NCBI RefSeq assembly: GCF_949987535.1
Contig: NC_080067.1
Coordinates: 56,230,405-56,294,404, forward strand
Length of the DNA: 64,000 bases
Direction: 5' to 3'
Source of the DNA: Balaenoptera acutorostrata
Taxonomy: Eukaryota > Chordata > Mammalia > Artiodactyla > Balaenopteridae
The notes beneath the pieces were generated by a model. That model ran no database searches, was not told where the DNA came from, and saw nothing but the letters and a program-made list of their open reading frames with translations. Each line of letters begins with the position of its first letter. Positions within the stretch are counted from its first letter, which is position 1. Below, in pieces: positions 25,701-36,712 of the stretch. The translations under genes were made by a program, and so were the position numbers.

Positions 25701-26229
25701 ATTGAAGGATACGTAAATACTTCTTAAAGAACATTATAATTCTGAATAGGAATTCATTGTTTTCCTGCTGTTATATTGAAAAGCTAGATGTCGGTGGCAA
25801 GTACCATTATGGAATGAAAGTGGGCTTGGTGTTGTTTTGAATACCTGTATGAAAATCATTTATTCTGTGGAAACAGTGGAATGTGCCGTTACGCCTTATT
25901 CCGTACAAGGTGCCATGGGTACTCAGGTACAGAAAAGCTCAAGACATGCAGAAGTGATAAAGCTGTAAATATGCAACAGGTTAAATCCAATTCAAGGAGG
26001 TGACGGGAGAGAGATAATTAGAACATGATTAATTACCAATTTAATGGCAAGGTCAGAAATCACAACAACTGCAGTGTAGGCAGTTAACCTTTGTTTACTT
26101 GCTTTGTTAACTGCTTTTTTTTTTTTGAGAAAAACTTCTTATAGCTCATTCTCTTTGGCCTTATTTTCTGTAATTACCTTAAAGATAATGGTATGATCAG
26201 TGTTCGTTTGACACTTTTAGCCTCTCAAA

Positions 26230-26400
26230 TTGTTATCTCATTTTATTCTGAGGAAGATCCTTGGGGTTAGGGGACTTACTATTATTCATAAGTTTTTAAA
26301 ATTTATAGCTAAATAATGAAACTGAGAACTAGAGGTTGTGTTCACTTGGCTTCTTAGAGACTCAGGTTTGCGGTCTCCTAATTCAGGCTATTTCCTGGGT
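26230..26400 (-). repeat. MIR fragment just upstream of the coding exon
   Basis: 'tgttatctcattttattctg', 'aaataatgaaactgagaact' and 'gacttactattattcataag' follow the reverse MIR order. It ends about 150 nt before the acceptor. Confidence 0.55.
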
Positions 26401-26548
26401 TTTGCTTCACCCCTTTTAATACAATACTGTGATTAGAAGAATTTGAGTTTCGACTGACCTCATGACGGTGCACTTAAATTGCTGACTTGTTACAGGTGAA
26501 TTTTTGTGGTCTTGAGTCCTTTTCAAAAAAATGGTGATTTTCTTGCAG

Positions 26549-26687
26549 GAAGCCAGTTGAGGGAAATCCTCCATGAATGTATGTCACAATGATGATGACC
26601 GACCAGATCCCTCTGGAACTGCCACCACTGCTGAACGGAGAGGTAGCCATGATGCCTCACTTGGTGAATGGAGATGCAGCTCAGCAG
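26549..26687 (+). other. FNDC3B: FNDC3B exon carrying the start codon (exon 2 by human numbering)
   Basis: This is a 139-nt exon. The acceptor is ttttcttgcag, with AG at 26547-26548 after a short, A-interrupted pyrimidine tract. The donor is CAG|GTAGGT at 26687/26688, close to consensus. The first 28 nt (26549-26576) are 5' UTR. An upstream ATG at 26573 lies 4 nt before the main start in another frame and stays open through the exon. A second GT, in gcGGTAAG, lies about 10 nt downstream at 26697-26698 and could act as a weak alternative donor. The exon number comes from knowledge of the human gene. Confidence 0.9.
26577..26687 (+). CDS. FNDC3B: FNDC3B, first coding segment (codons 1-37)
   Basis: The segment encodes 37 residues, beginning MYVTMMMTDQIPLEL and ending in VNGDAAQQ, and stops exactly at a codon boundary (phase 0) before a GT donor. 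I recognise this as the N terminus of FNDC3B, an ER-anchored membrane protein of about 1200 residues with an array of fibronectin type III domains and a C-terminal transmembrane helix, known for roles in adipocyte differentiation and cell adhesion. This exon holds none of those domains. It is the low-complexity, Met-rich leader before the conserved segment that starts in the next exon (not in the window). The start was chosen by match to the known protein. Its initiation context is poor (T at -3, T at +4), whereas Met5, Met6 and Met7 all have A at -3. The paralogue FNDC3A has a different N terminus, so the assignment to 3B is firm. Confidence 0.95.
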
Positions 26688-26755
26688 GTAGGTGCGGTAA
26701 GAAGGGAATTTAAGTCAGCTTGTCTAAGTGGGAAACATTAACCCAGAAATTGTTT

Positions 26756-26955
26756 TTTTTTTTTTTTTAAGTTTTTTTTGATGTGGACCATTTTTAAAGT
26801 CTTTATTGAATTTGTTACAATACTGCTTCTGTTTTCTGTTTTGGTTTTTTGGCTAAAAGGCATGTGGGGGTCATAGCTCCCCAACCGGGGATTGAACCCG
26901 CACCCCCTGCCTTGGAAGGCGAAGTCTTAACCACAGGACCACCAGGGAAGTCCGC
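26756..26955 (-). mobile_element. Short CHR-type SINE next to the splice donor
   Basis: The tRNA-like head in reverse ends 'ccaccagggaagtcc', preceded by 'aaccggggattgaacccgca'. The T-rich tail lies at 26756-26782. Target duplication taacccagaaattgttt occurs at 26739-26755 and 26956-26972 (17/17). It starts 68 nt after the FNDC3B exon ends. Confidence 0.93.
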
Positions 26956-27779
26956 TAACCCAGAAATTGTTTTATTTTGAGATTTAAGATCTGTGATTTT
27001 GAACCTTTGTAGTTCTCTAGAGGTCAGGTGTTTTTGTTGTAGAATTACTATATGATTTAAAATATCAGAAGTTGTAGTTTTTGAGAACAGCAAACTTTAC
27101 CTAATCCAGTTGGTATTCTTGAAGCATCAAAAACAAATGTCTGAGTTTTGAAATGGATCATTTTGAAAATATGTACAGGTCTTTGGAATAAAATACAGTT
27201 TGCTCATGTCATATATTGTGCTTGACTGGTTTGCCTGATTGGTCAGAGCAGGATGGCCCGAGCAGGATGCCCAGAGGGTGGATCGGGTTTTTATCTCACA
27301 CAGTGGGTGACTGGCCCCGACAAGAGGCACAGGTCTGTGTGAACCCACCCTGGCTCCTGGAGCAGTCCTTCCAAATGTAGAGCCTGCTGCCCAGAAAATG
27401 ATGGTACTTGTTTTCTATAAAAACTCCTTTGCCACTAGTTACTTAACATTACAGAGTTGAAAAGTTATTCCTGAGTGCATTCCTGTAGCACTTGGGAAAA
27501 AATTTAAATGGTAAGTAAAACTTTAAAAATTATTAGAGACAAGTATTGTCGCTGATAACATTATTTAAATTTTTAATTGACTACTAAAACTGGGTTCCCT
27601 CAGTCTTATACTAAATAAATGCCAGTTTTTTATACTTGTGTAGCTCTTTAGAAGCACAAAAGTAGAAGACTTCGTTTTATCAAAAGTAGAATTGGGAGCA
27701 GTCGCTTGAAAAATATTTATGCAAAATATATTAATAATTCAGAGAAGTTAATTGGCCATTTATTTGATGTCAGTATGTT

Positions 27780-27985
27780 GCTCTTCCCCACCCCCCATCT
27801 GTCATAGTACATTAACACTCTTTATCCATCATAGTACATTAATACTTTGTATATACCTCTGTTGGATATTGCTTTGCTGCTTAATAGTTTATATATATCA
27901 CTTTCTCCTGCATTAGACTGTGAACCTCTTAAGAACAAAGAATATCTAATAGGTGCTCAATAAATGTTTGTCAGTTGAATAAATT
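27780..27985 (+). repeat. L2 3'-end fragment
   Basis: 'catagtacattaatactttg', 'ttagactgtgaacctcttaa' and 'taggtgctcaataaatgttt' match the L2 3' end in sense. Confidence 0.8.
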
Positions 27986-28009
27986 TTCTCCCTTCTTGCC
28001 ACTGATGCA

Positions 28010-28650
28010 AGTATCTCTCTTCCTGACTCCTGATTCTCTCTCTTGGCTCATTTCCACCCACCTACTGTAGTATCTTTTATCTTAAACGCACAAATAGCTA
28101 TACCTCTCGTCCACCCAACAGAAACAAGCCCCCTCCCTTGACTCCACATTCTCCCAGTTACCATCTTGTATCTCTGCTCCCCTTTACAGCAGTACTTCTC
28201 TAAATAGAGCCTCTGCTTCCTTGCCTCTATTACTCTTCATCTCCAGAGTCTCCACTTGTTTCTTGTCATCTTTCTATTCCAATCTGTCAGCAAGTCCTGT
28301 TGGCCTTATCTCAGGAACATTGCTGAAACCATACTTTGCCATGTCCACTTCATTTCCGTGACCACTCCTGGACTCTAAGCCAACACCTCTCACCAGGGTA
28401 GGACAGTTCTTCTCACTGGTCTCGCTGCTTTTACTTTTGCTCTACCAGAAAGCATTTGCCACACAGCAGTCTGCTAAAAACATAAACGTACCATGTCACT
28501 GCCCTGCTCAGAGCTGTCCTGTTCGCCCGAGATAAACTCTGAGCGCAGTACCATGGCCAGTCCACCTTCTGTGGTTAGTGCTTGCCTCTCTCCATCATTC
28601 TCCCACTGCTCTGCTCCAGCCACTCATGGGGAGGTCTCAAAGTGCCATGA
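28010..28650 (+). repeat. L2-like element, long internal portion
   Basis: In order: 'aatctgtcagcaagtcctgt', 'ccaacacctctcaccagggt', 'ctcactggtctcgctgcttt', 'cacacagcagtctgctaaaa', 'taccatgtcactgccctgct' and 'ctgctctgctccagccactc', as in the L2 3' half. It is long but diverged. Confidence 0.7.
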
Positions 28651-28722
28651 ATAGTTTCAAGATGCGGTGTTTGGTCTCCTTTATTTTCACTAATTTAAAA
28701 AAAAAAAAAAAAAGGGCAAGTT

Positions 28723-28851
28723 GGGACTTCCCTGGCGGTCCAGTGGTTAAGACTTGGAGCTTCCACTGCAGGGGGTACGGGTTCGATCACTGGTTGGGGA
28801 ACTAAGATCCCTCATGCCTCATGGTGAGGCCAAAAAAAAAAAAAAAAAAAA
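28723..28851 (+). mobile_element. Short CHR-type SINE
   Basis: 'gggacttccctggcggtcca', 'gtacgggttcgatcactggt' and 'tgaggcc' are followed by A20. A separate A17 run lies just upstream (28697-28713), so the target duplication is unclear. Confidence 0.9.
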
Positions 28852-30659
28852 GCAGGGACAAGGTATTCAAATATGACTAAACTTGGAAAACAATGCAGGT
28901 CTTTCAGATGTTGTCACCTGGTTCCATTTTGCATATGTACCTGGGAGACCTGAGACTACCCATCCATGTAGCTGTGCACCATTTTTGTGTTTTGATTTCT
29001 CCCTCATTTCTATAATTCATTTTGCATAGAGTAGCCTTTTGTACTTTTATAAGCCAGCATACAGAGCCCTTAGAATTTTCCAGTTTTTTCTTCAGAAATA
29101 AACTCCTTTGCTCCCAGAAATGACCAGTGACTGAAAAGACTGGATTTCCTCAGAAAGCCTTGTGGTGTTTCCTACTCTGTAGATCTACCTCAGCTCTTAA
29201 GTAGAAGCTGCTTAATAATTTTGGTTGATAAAATCACATTTTGATTTCGCCTGAGAAGGTTTCTATAAAGCCAAGAAATGGGAAGATTTGTTAATTTGTT
29301 TTATAAACAATCACAAACATCGAGCTTTCTCAGACTAGGGTACACTTACTCTAAACAAATCTCATCGGAAGGGAATGTTTCAGTCTTTCTAATTCGCAAA
29401 TATGTTTGATTGTGCTAGAAGCATTGACATTTAGGCATTTAGGTTATGTGGGCCAAGCTGTTGACTGGCATTAACCCTAAGTTTCCCTTAATGGGGCACA
29501 GTTGTTAACTGGGCAGAGTGTGTTTGAAATATTCCTCTCAGCAGGAATGGCCCAGGATTTATCATGCCTTGATGTCGTCACCGTGGCTTAGATGAGGCAG
29601 TGGCCTATGTGCCTGACATTTCTTTTTGCCTCTTTCTGCCCCCAGAGTCCCCATTCTGTGTCTCCCTCATTCACTCAAGCCTTCACTTTTTCCTTTGGGT
29701 CCTAACGTTTAGTTTTGGCAGAGTTAAGTGTGGTAGAGTCCCCAGGGCCTGTGTGTGGAACCTGGGCTAAGGAGCAGGCAAAACCAAAATAATGGAGAAA
29801 TACCAGAGAGGAGGTGGGGGAGGGGGAGGGATGGGGGGGTCACCAAAAAGAACAAGGACCAGGAGTGAGGATCCGAGAGTCGGGCTGCAAGAGTTTTGAG
29901 TGCTTGTCTGGGGCGCCTGCTGTTGTTTGCTGCTTGCTCTTAAGAGCACGTGGGGTGTGATGCTCAGGTGGGTTTGTGTGAAAGGATCAGGAGGCTTTGA
30001 CCATGCTGTCCCTTGAGGCAATACTTTTTAACAAGGACCATTTGGAGGCACAGGGCTGACTTCAATGATGGACATTGCAGGCACTGTCCCGGCAGACCCC
30101 TGGGGTGACGTTTTAAGGGAGAGGCACTTATGGTGAGGCCAAAAAAGTGGTGAGCCACTTCCCAAATTATACCGTTGAAGAGAGCGGCCCTCTGGCTATA
30201 GGGTCCGCCTCTACATTTCTGTTAGGAGTGTGTAGGTGAAGCTTACCTTGTATGTGTTTACAACTCTTAATACATTGCAGCTGTGCCGAGGGCATTCTAA
30301 TTATTTCTATATATGCAAAAGAACCACCACAGTTAGGAGAAAGCTCTTCAGTCCCCACAGCCTTCATCCTCCTGATTTCTGTCCTGTTGGTTTCTGGATT
30401 TAATTAGGACGAGTTCTTGGCAAGATTCTCTGCTCCGTTCTGGCTCTCTAAATAAGAAACACTGTTAATTTTCATTATCCGAAGTCATGTTAAGTTTGAA
30501 ACCTTGTTTTGTCATTTTATGTAGGTAGCAGGAAAAGGATGATTCTTTTCTTAAAATGAAAAGCCGTCCTCATTATGAATGAATGAAGATTTAAAGTATA
30601 TTATCAACTAAAAAATGAACAAGAATAACAATAACAAATACACAAGGTGGATAGAAGGA

Positions 30660-31007
30660 ACTTACTTAACAGCTTTATTGAGATATAATCCACATGCCAT
30701 GTAATTCACTTATTTAAAGTTTACAATTCGACGAAATTGATTATATTCACAGAATTGTGCAACCAAGACTACCATTAATCTTAGAACATTTTTATCACCC
30801 TGAAAAGAAACCCTTTAGCAGTCACTCTCCATTCCCTTCTCTCCCCTATTCCTAGGCAACCACTCATCTACTTTCTGTCTCCGTAGATAATTTGCCCATT
30901 ATGGACATTCATATAAATGAAATCATACAATATGTGGTCTTCTATGTCTGCCTTCTCTCACTTAGCGTAATGTTTTTAAGGTTCGCCCATGTTGTAGCAT
31001 TTATCAG
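30660..31007 (-). mobile_element. Old L1 (L1M type), part 1, split by a Tigger element
   Basis: The reverse complement of an L1M 3' end: 'acagctttattgagatataa', 'gtgcaaccaagactaccatt', 'atacaatatgtggtcttcta', 'gttgtagcatttatcagta'. It resumes without loss at 31503. Confidence 0.9.
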
Positions 31008-31009
31008 TA

Positions 31010-31502
31010 CAGGCATACCTCGGAGATATTGTGGGGTCAGTTCCAAGCCACCGCAGTAAAGTGAATATTGCAATACAGTGAGGCATGGGAATTTTTTGGT
31101 TTCTCAGTGCATGTAAAAGTTCTGTTTACACTATACTGTAGTCTCTTAAGTGTGCAATAGCGTGTCTAAAAAATTGTACATACCTTAATTTAAAAATATT
31201 TTATTGCTAAAAAATGCTAACCATCTGAGCCTACAGTGAGTCGTAATCTTTTTGTAATAGTAACATCAAAGATCACTGATTGCAGATCACCATAACAAAT
31301 ATAATAATAATGAAAAAGTTTGAAATTTTGCAAGAACTACCAAAATGTGACGCAGAGACCGGAAGTGAGCAAATACTACTGGAAAAATGATGCTGATTGA
31401 CTTACTCCACACAGAGTTGCCATGTTAAACCAATTTGTAAAGCACACAATTATCTGCAAAGCACAATAAAGCAAAAAAGCTCAATGAAACGAGGTATGCT
31501 TG
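31010..31502 (+). mobile_element. Tigger1-type DNA transposon, internally deleted
   Basis: A 493-bp element. Its left end, caggcatacctcggagatat, and right end, acgaggtatgcttg, form terminal inverted repeats, and TA dinucleotides at 31008-31009 and 31503-31504 are the target duplication. The internal text matches the two ends of Tigger1 ('gtctcttaagtgtgcaatag' and 'gatcactgattgcagatcac') joined near 31257, so the transposase region is gone. Confidence 0.9.
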
Positions 31503-31720
31503 TACTTCATACCTTTTTTATTGCCTAATAATATTCTAGTGTATGAATAATACTACATTTTATTTATCCATTCATCAGTTGATGGACATTTGGATTGTTT
31601 CTACTCTTTTTGGCTATTATGAACAATGCTACTATGAATGTTTGTGTGCAGATTTTTGTGTTGATGTGTGTTTTCGTTTCTCTCATATATACCTAGGAGT
31701 GAAATTGAACAGCTTTATTT
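31503..31720 (-). mobile_element. Old L1 (L1M type), part 2
   Basis: It continues the L1 broken at 31007: 'tacttcatacc', 'ttattgcctaataatattct', 'catcagttgatggacatttg', 'gtatatacctaggag'-like text near 31690. Confidence 0.88.
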
Positions 31721-33429
31721 TTAACTATTGTTTTCTAAATAAAGTGCTTCTGCTTCTTTCACTATAATTTCTTCTACCTTTAAATAGGTCAACATAGCTA
31801 AATAAAGTTTGCTTCCCTTAATATGCCTAACCACATACTATTCTTGGGTTATAAAAGTCATGTTTCCACCTGAGCTTTTGTGTGTGGCTGTATAAATTAC
31901 AGTGAATGCCCTTCAGTAATCAAAATATTGGCATTTCATACGTTACATTTCAGAACCTAATATTCTGAAACATTTTAGAACCTAATGGTATATTAATTGA
32001 ACTATCTTTGTTAAGTACTTTTAGCACATCTTAGAGATTTTAAGAAGTAGCAGCTGGTTTTGAGCATGAACGAGTAAGCATCAGCCCAATTTCCAACTTG
32101 TTCTATTGGTTTCATATTTCAATAATCTCTGAAGAGGAATTAGAGCAGCCACCAGTTAAAGAAACTATTAGGTTAAGAACAGAGTGTTCACCTAGAATTT
32201 AGTGATTTGCTAATTTAATCTGTGACACTTATAACCTACGTGATGGTGGTATGCCACTTTATATTCTTAGTGACACTTCTCACATATGTATTCATTAGGT
32301 CAGTGGGGTGGGGAGAGAGTTAGGCGCCTCTTTGTTCTGACTAGCATTTAGCACACAGAGAGCACCTAGCAAATGTTTTGTCATTTTTTATTTCTTATGT
32401 CTTGCTTTTCTTTTTTCTTTTAAGCTTCCTGAATATTAATTGCTAATGAGTATTCTTAATGCCTCTTCTTCAGGAAGTAGATCTCCTTAAATGTAAATAG
32501 AAAACTGTTTCTGGGATAGCCTGGTAACATGTGTGCCCTGGAAGACAGGAGGTTAAAGTTACCTCAGTTGTGTCCAATTGTCTTAACTTTAGCCTGTTTC
32601 GGTTGATCAGCATTTAGCACGTCGTTTTATTGGGAGTGAGGTTTTTTTTTCCCTTTTGTTTCTTCTTTCTGAAAGCCTTTGTTTCCCTAGACAGAATACA
32701 CAGCCAGAGTTTTCCTGGATCATTCTTTTGAGTACACATTTCCAGACAGCACATTAAACACATTAAAACTTTCCACGTTCAGATGGTGCTCGTCATCAGC
32801 ACGTCTTTTACAGCAAATGTACTTCTCCTCCTAATCCAGTGACCTTTTCTGTTCTGGTTGATATCTTCTTAATAACTTTTCCCCTGACGGCTCCCTTCTT
32901 GCATTCAGTAGTTCAAATCCTCTCACCACACAGGTTTACTCTTCAAACATACTGACGGCCACTGTGTCAGGGGGACCCAGAAAGAGGTTTACAATCAGTA
33001 TAGTGTAGAAAAATGAATAAACGGCTCTTAGGGGCCTTGTCCAGGAAAAAGAAGGATATTCAAATGAGAATGGGACTGGCTGTTAAAATATTATTGCTGA
33101 ATAACATTAGATAACATCTCCCTTTATGATAGAATCCTATTTAGAAGCTGGGGCTTGAGCTAGAAAGTAGAAAAAGTTAGGCTGGTCAAATGTTGGGTTT
33201 GGGAAACCAAGTATGGGGAAGCTCAGTTTTGGTCAGACTCTTCAGCATCACAGTATATGAGAGATGTGTAACTTGTGCAAATATTTAAAGAAAATTATTA
33301 TTGCAAACTGCTGTCCGCGTTCTCTCTACTACTCGAACTTATAAGGCCTGTTGTGTAAAGATTGTCAGCTCTCTTCTTTGAGATTGGGGTGGAAAGAAGG
33401 ACTGAGAGGGTAAGATTTATGACTGAATT

Positions 33430-33560
33430 AAGGAGTGACTTTGTTCATTTTAATAAGCATTTGTCATACGTCTTCTGTGCAGGACTGTATTAGGTGTTGG
33501 TGACACAGACCTGAATAAGACACTGTTTTTGCCCTAAAGGAATGAGCAGTGTAGTTAGGG
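33430..33560 (-). repeat. L2-like fragment
   Basis: 'gcaggactgtattaggtgtt' with 'gacctgaataagacactgtt' and 'gccctaaaggaatgagcagt' follows the L2-type order 'gtgccaggcactgtgctagg ... gacaaggtccctgccctca'. Confidence 0.6.
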
Positions 33561-34549
33561 AGCAAAATGTGGTTTACCAAAAAAAAAAAAAAAAGAAAGA
33601 AAAAAGACTGTATTTATACATGTGTAGAACCACAGGAGAGGTGCTTGGATTGCAGAATGTATCAGTGCCTTGGGAGCGCAGAGGAGGGGTGGATCAGGGA
33701 ACGGGATAGGCGGGCAGGAAAACAGAGACCAGGCAGGGAAAGGTGTCTGTGGGGAGGCTGAGCCTGAACTGAGACCTTGCTGGAAGTTATTCAAGCTTTG
33801 CATATCATATAATCAGTTTCTGTTTTATGAAATGTAAATACTGTGTAGGGATAGTATAGTCAGTGAGGAGCTAATATTAGTGGCACCCCAAGCAGACCGT
33901 ATCTAAGTCTCTTTTCTGGAAACTTTGCTCTTCAGTATTCTTTCTAGAGACTCTGTCTGTCCTGTGATGCATCCAGCCTGGCGACCCACCCGTGGCCTCT
34001 TGATGTCTATTCCTCACAATTACCGATTCTGCAGAAGTGCAGATCCTGAGTACCCCTTCACCAAAGCTGCTTTCCAGCAGCACAGGCGGCCAGCCCCGTT
34101 TCTGAGGGCTTCCTTTTAACTGTAAAAAAGTGAAGTGAGTTTATCCAGGTCTGTGGTCTGATTTTACCTCTCTGCCTTAGGTTTGCCAATTCTACTCCCT
34201 ACACAGGCTTCCTAAAAGGCATAGCCTATGCATAATCTCTGTCTCATAAAGGAAAATGTTGATGCCATGCAGAGGGTGGTGTTATATGTGGCACCCACAA
34301 TAATTACGACACATGACATATAATTACGACAGCTCTGAGCTGTCTGGGTTGAGGGACACTTCAGAATTTAATTAGCCGAAGGCAATAATAATAAGATACA
34401 AGACGCAGTCAGTATCCTTCAAATGGGAGCTGCCTTCAAAAAGGAGAGGATTAAGGAAAAACACAGGCGTGGCAAGGTTGCACTGCAAAATAACAGCAAT
34501 TTAAAACGCTATGGTGGTTTTCACATTATGATTGTTTTCAACTTATTGC

Positions 34550-34685
34550 AATGTTTGACTGTCTGGTTGCACTCTAAACTCCAGGGGAGCAGGGGCTATG
34601 TGTCTCTTGTCCACGCTGTGCCTGGCGTCTGAGGGTGGCATTCAGTAAGTGCTTCACAGTGGATGAAGGATGAATGAAATGAACA
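34550..34685 (+). repeat. L2 3'-end fragment
   Basis: 'aactccaggggagcaggggc' and 'tgtgcctggcgtctgagggt' followed by 'cattcagtaagtgcttcaca' and a GATGAATGAA end match the L2 3' terminus. Confidence 0.7.
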
Positions 34686-35724
34686 AATCTAATTCATCTA
34701 AACCAGGGCTTGAAAACTGGCTACCTATTGCATTTGTCATACAGGCATTAAAAAAAAAAAATCTTTATAGTTAACAAAAAATAATTAGGTGCCAACCTTT
34801 AAAAATGGGAAGATTGACACAAAATTCTGGATCTTTATGTTGAACACCCAGAAGATCTGATAACTGGGCTGGCAGCAGTTGACTGGCACAAAGCAGCAGC
34901 TGCCCGCTTTGGATGGGGAGTGTCGTCCCCAGGCCCCACCCTGTCCACGTCACTCAATTTCCAGACCTGCCTGGGCTCTGGGGTCATCTGAACTTGCAAC
35001 CTGGGGATTGTTAACTTTTTTTACCTTTGAAATTTCTTCCTGTGCTTACACATACTGGGTTTTAAATATAGCAAAAATATTTAAGATTTTTCAGGCACAT
35101 TCATTGTGTATCATACTGATGAAGTGATTTTAAGTCTCTTACTTTTCTACTTATGACTTGTAAAATGAACTAGTGTGGGCTGTGGTTCGTATAGCTTTGT
35201 AGAAGGGTTTCAATTATATGTCTTACAACTTAGGACCCAGGTATTGGTTGTTTTGGCCTCTGCTTTTCAGTGAACAGTATTTGAATCCCCAATCAGTGCC
35301 ACACTGAGCACTCCTCAAAGCGTAAGAAGGGCAGAAGAAATGACCAGGCGCCTTGGTTTTACTGTTTATACACTAGTTAGGGGACATTAAACAGAGATGC
35401 AAGGTATCAGCGTTCCAGGGGATAGAGATGCAAATACTTGCATTTACAATCTTTTTTACAGTCTCCAAGAATTGAGTTTTCGTTAGGTACTTATTGAAAC
35501 AGAATTTTTTTATTCTATTTCAGTAAAATTTCCCTGGTACTACCTAGACAAGATGTTTTTATTTAAGTCATTTCTATATTGACTTTCTCTTTGAATAAGA
35601 TTAAATTTAATAGTAGATTTCCAATCTCGAATTCTCAATTTTTTTTTTGAAAATGTATATTTGTCATCTTGAATGTGATATGATAGCCATTGATGTGTCT
35701 TATAGTGCAGTAAAAATAATATAT

Positions 35725-35744
35725 ATGCACACACACACACACAG
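35725..35744. repeat. (CA)n microsatellite
   Basis: A short CA run follows an AT run ('atatatatgcacacacacac'). Confidence 0.8.
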
Positions 35745-36474
35745 GAAGAAAAGATGGGACTATTCTCCATCCAGAATGTGTTAAGACATATGTTTTGCTT
35801 ATACATAATTGTTTTCATGTTGGCAGACTTTTTTTTTTTTTGTCCAAATGATTGACTTAAAAATATGACTATATAGCAATTAGATACGTTACATCCCAAA
35901 CAGGATAGTAGTGAGCAAGCTGCATAAAATTAGTAACATTAATCTCTAAGTTCCAAATGCAGATGCAAAAAATAAACAGCCTGCTGAGGAGCCCGCTGCT
36001 GAAGCGGCCTAGTAATTTTCCAGCCAGCTCTGCTGTTACACTAAATTGCAGCTGTACTCTGGTGGACCTCCAGAAGAAACAGTTCAGTGCCACTTTAGTG
36101 TTCATGCCTACATTGGTATTGCTTCTCAGCCCTGGGCCTTTTTCTTTAGCAGGTGACCGTCAGATAGATCATTGCTGAGAGGAAGCCTGTTTTATGTGCA
36201 GCATGTGTTTAGTACAACCGTTAACTAGAATAATTTGACCTGGATCCATTCTTTATTGCCCATTCCCTGCCCCTTGCGGTATAGTAGATGTGCATTTGGA
36301 TAAAATGGACAGTCTGCATTTAGAAAATTTCTTTGCCAAGGGTTTCTGCTTTGCAAATAACTAGGCAACTAGTTAAGTGGAGATAGCAGAAAGTTGGGGG
36401 TACTTGGACTAGTTTTGGGGGGCAGGTTGACTAGAGAGTATTTATATCAGCAAAAGGTTCCATTCCTATCACAC

Positions 36475-36712
36475 TTGACCCTTGAACAACACGGATTTGA
36501 CTGCATAGGTCCACTTATACACTTACTTATATTTTTCAGTAGTAAGTATTATAGAACTACACCATCCACCATTGGTTGAGTCCACAGATGTGCAACTGAG
36601 GATACCAAGGACCTGCTAATGCAGAGGGCCGACTATGAGTTACAGTCGGACTTTTGACTGCGTGGAGGGTCGGTGCCCCTTAGCCCTGCATTTTTCAAGG
36701 GTCATTTGTGTT
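36475..36712. mobile_element. Tigger7/MER44-like short DNA transposon
   Basis: The left end 'ttgacccttgaacaacacgg' and the right end 'catttttcaagggtca' are terminal inverted repeats. The subterminal blocks 'tccacttatacac' and 'gtcggtgccccttagccct' are typical of the MER44/Tigger7 group. No coding capacity. Confidence 0.75.

Larger units (their letters stand above)
1..26548 (+). other. FNDC3B: FNDC3B intron 1 (3' part)
   Basis: Everything upstream of the acceptor at 26548 is intron by position. Outside the repeats listed separately I see nothing assignable in 975-3860, 4030-6113, 6552-8040, 8960-9980, 10340-11760, 12290-14090, 14270-16255, 16750-18370, 18520-20250, 20740-22380 and 22735-26230. 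No open frame in these stretches shows recognisable domains, splice context or CpG-island composition. 13670-13830 is somewhat less AT-rich and has several overlapping short frames on both strands, but I cannot assign it. Confidence 0.85.

Noticed and set aside
28723..28851. tRNA-like sequences in the SINE heads considered as tRNA genes
   Set aside because: They lack a complete cloverleaf and are followed by SINE bodies and A tails. They are tRNA-derived SINE promoters and not tRNA genes.
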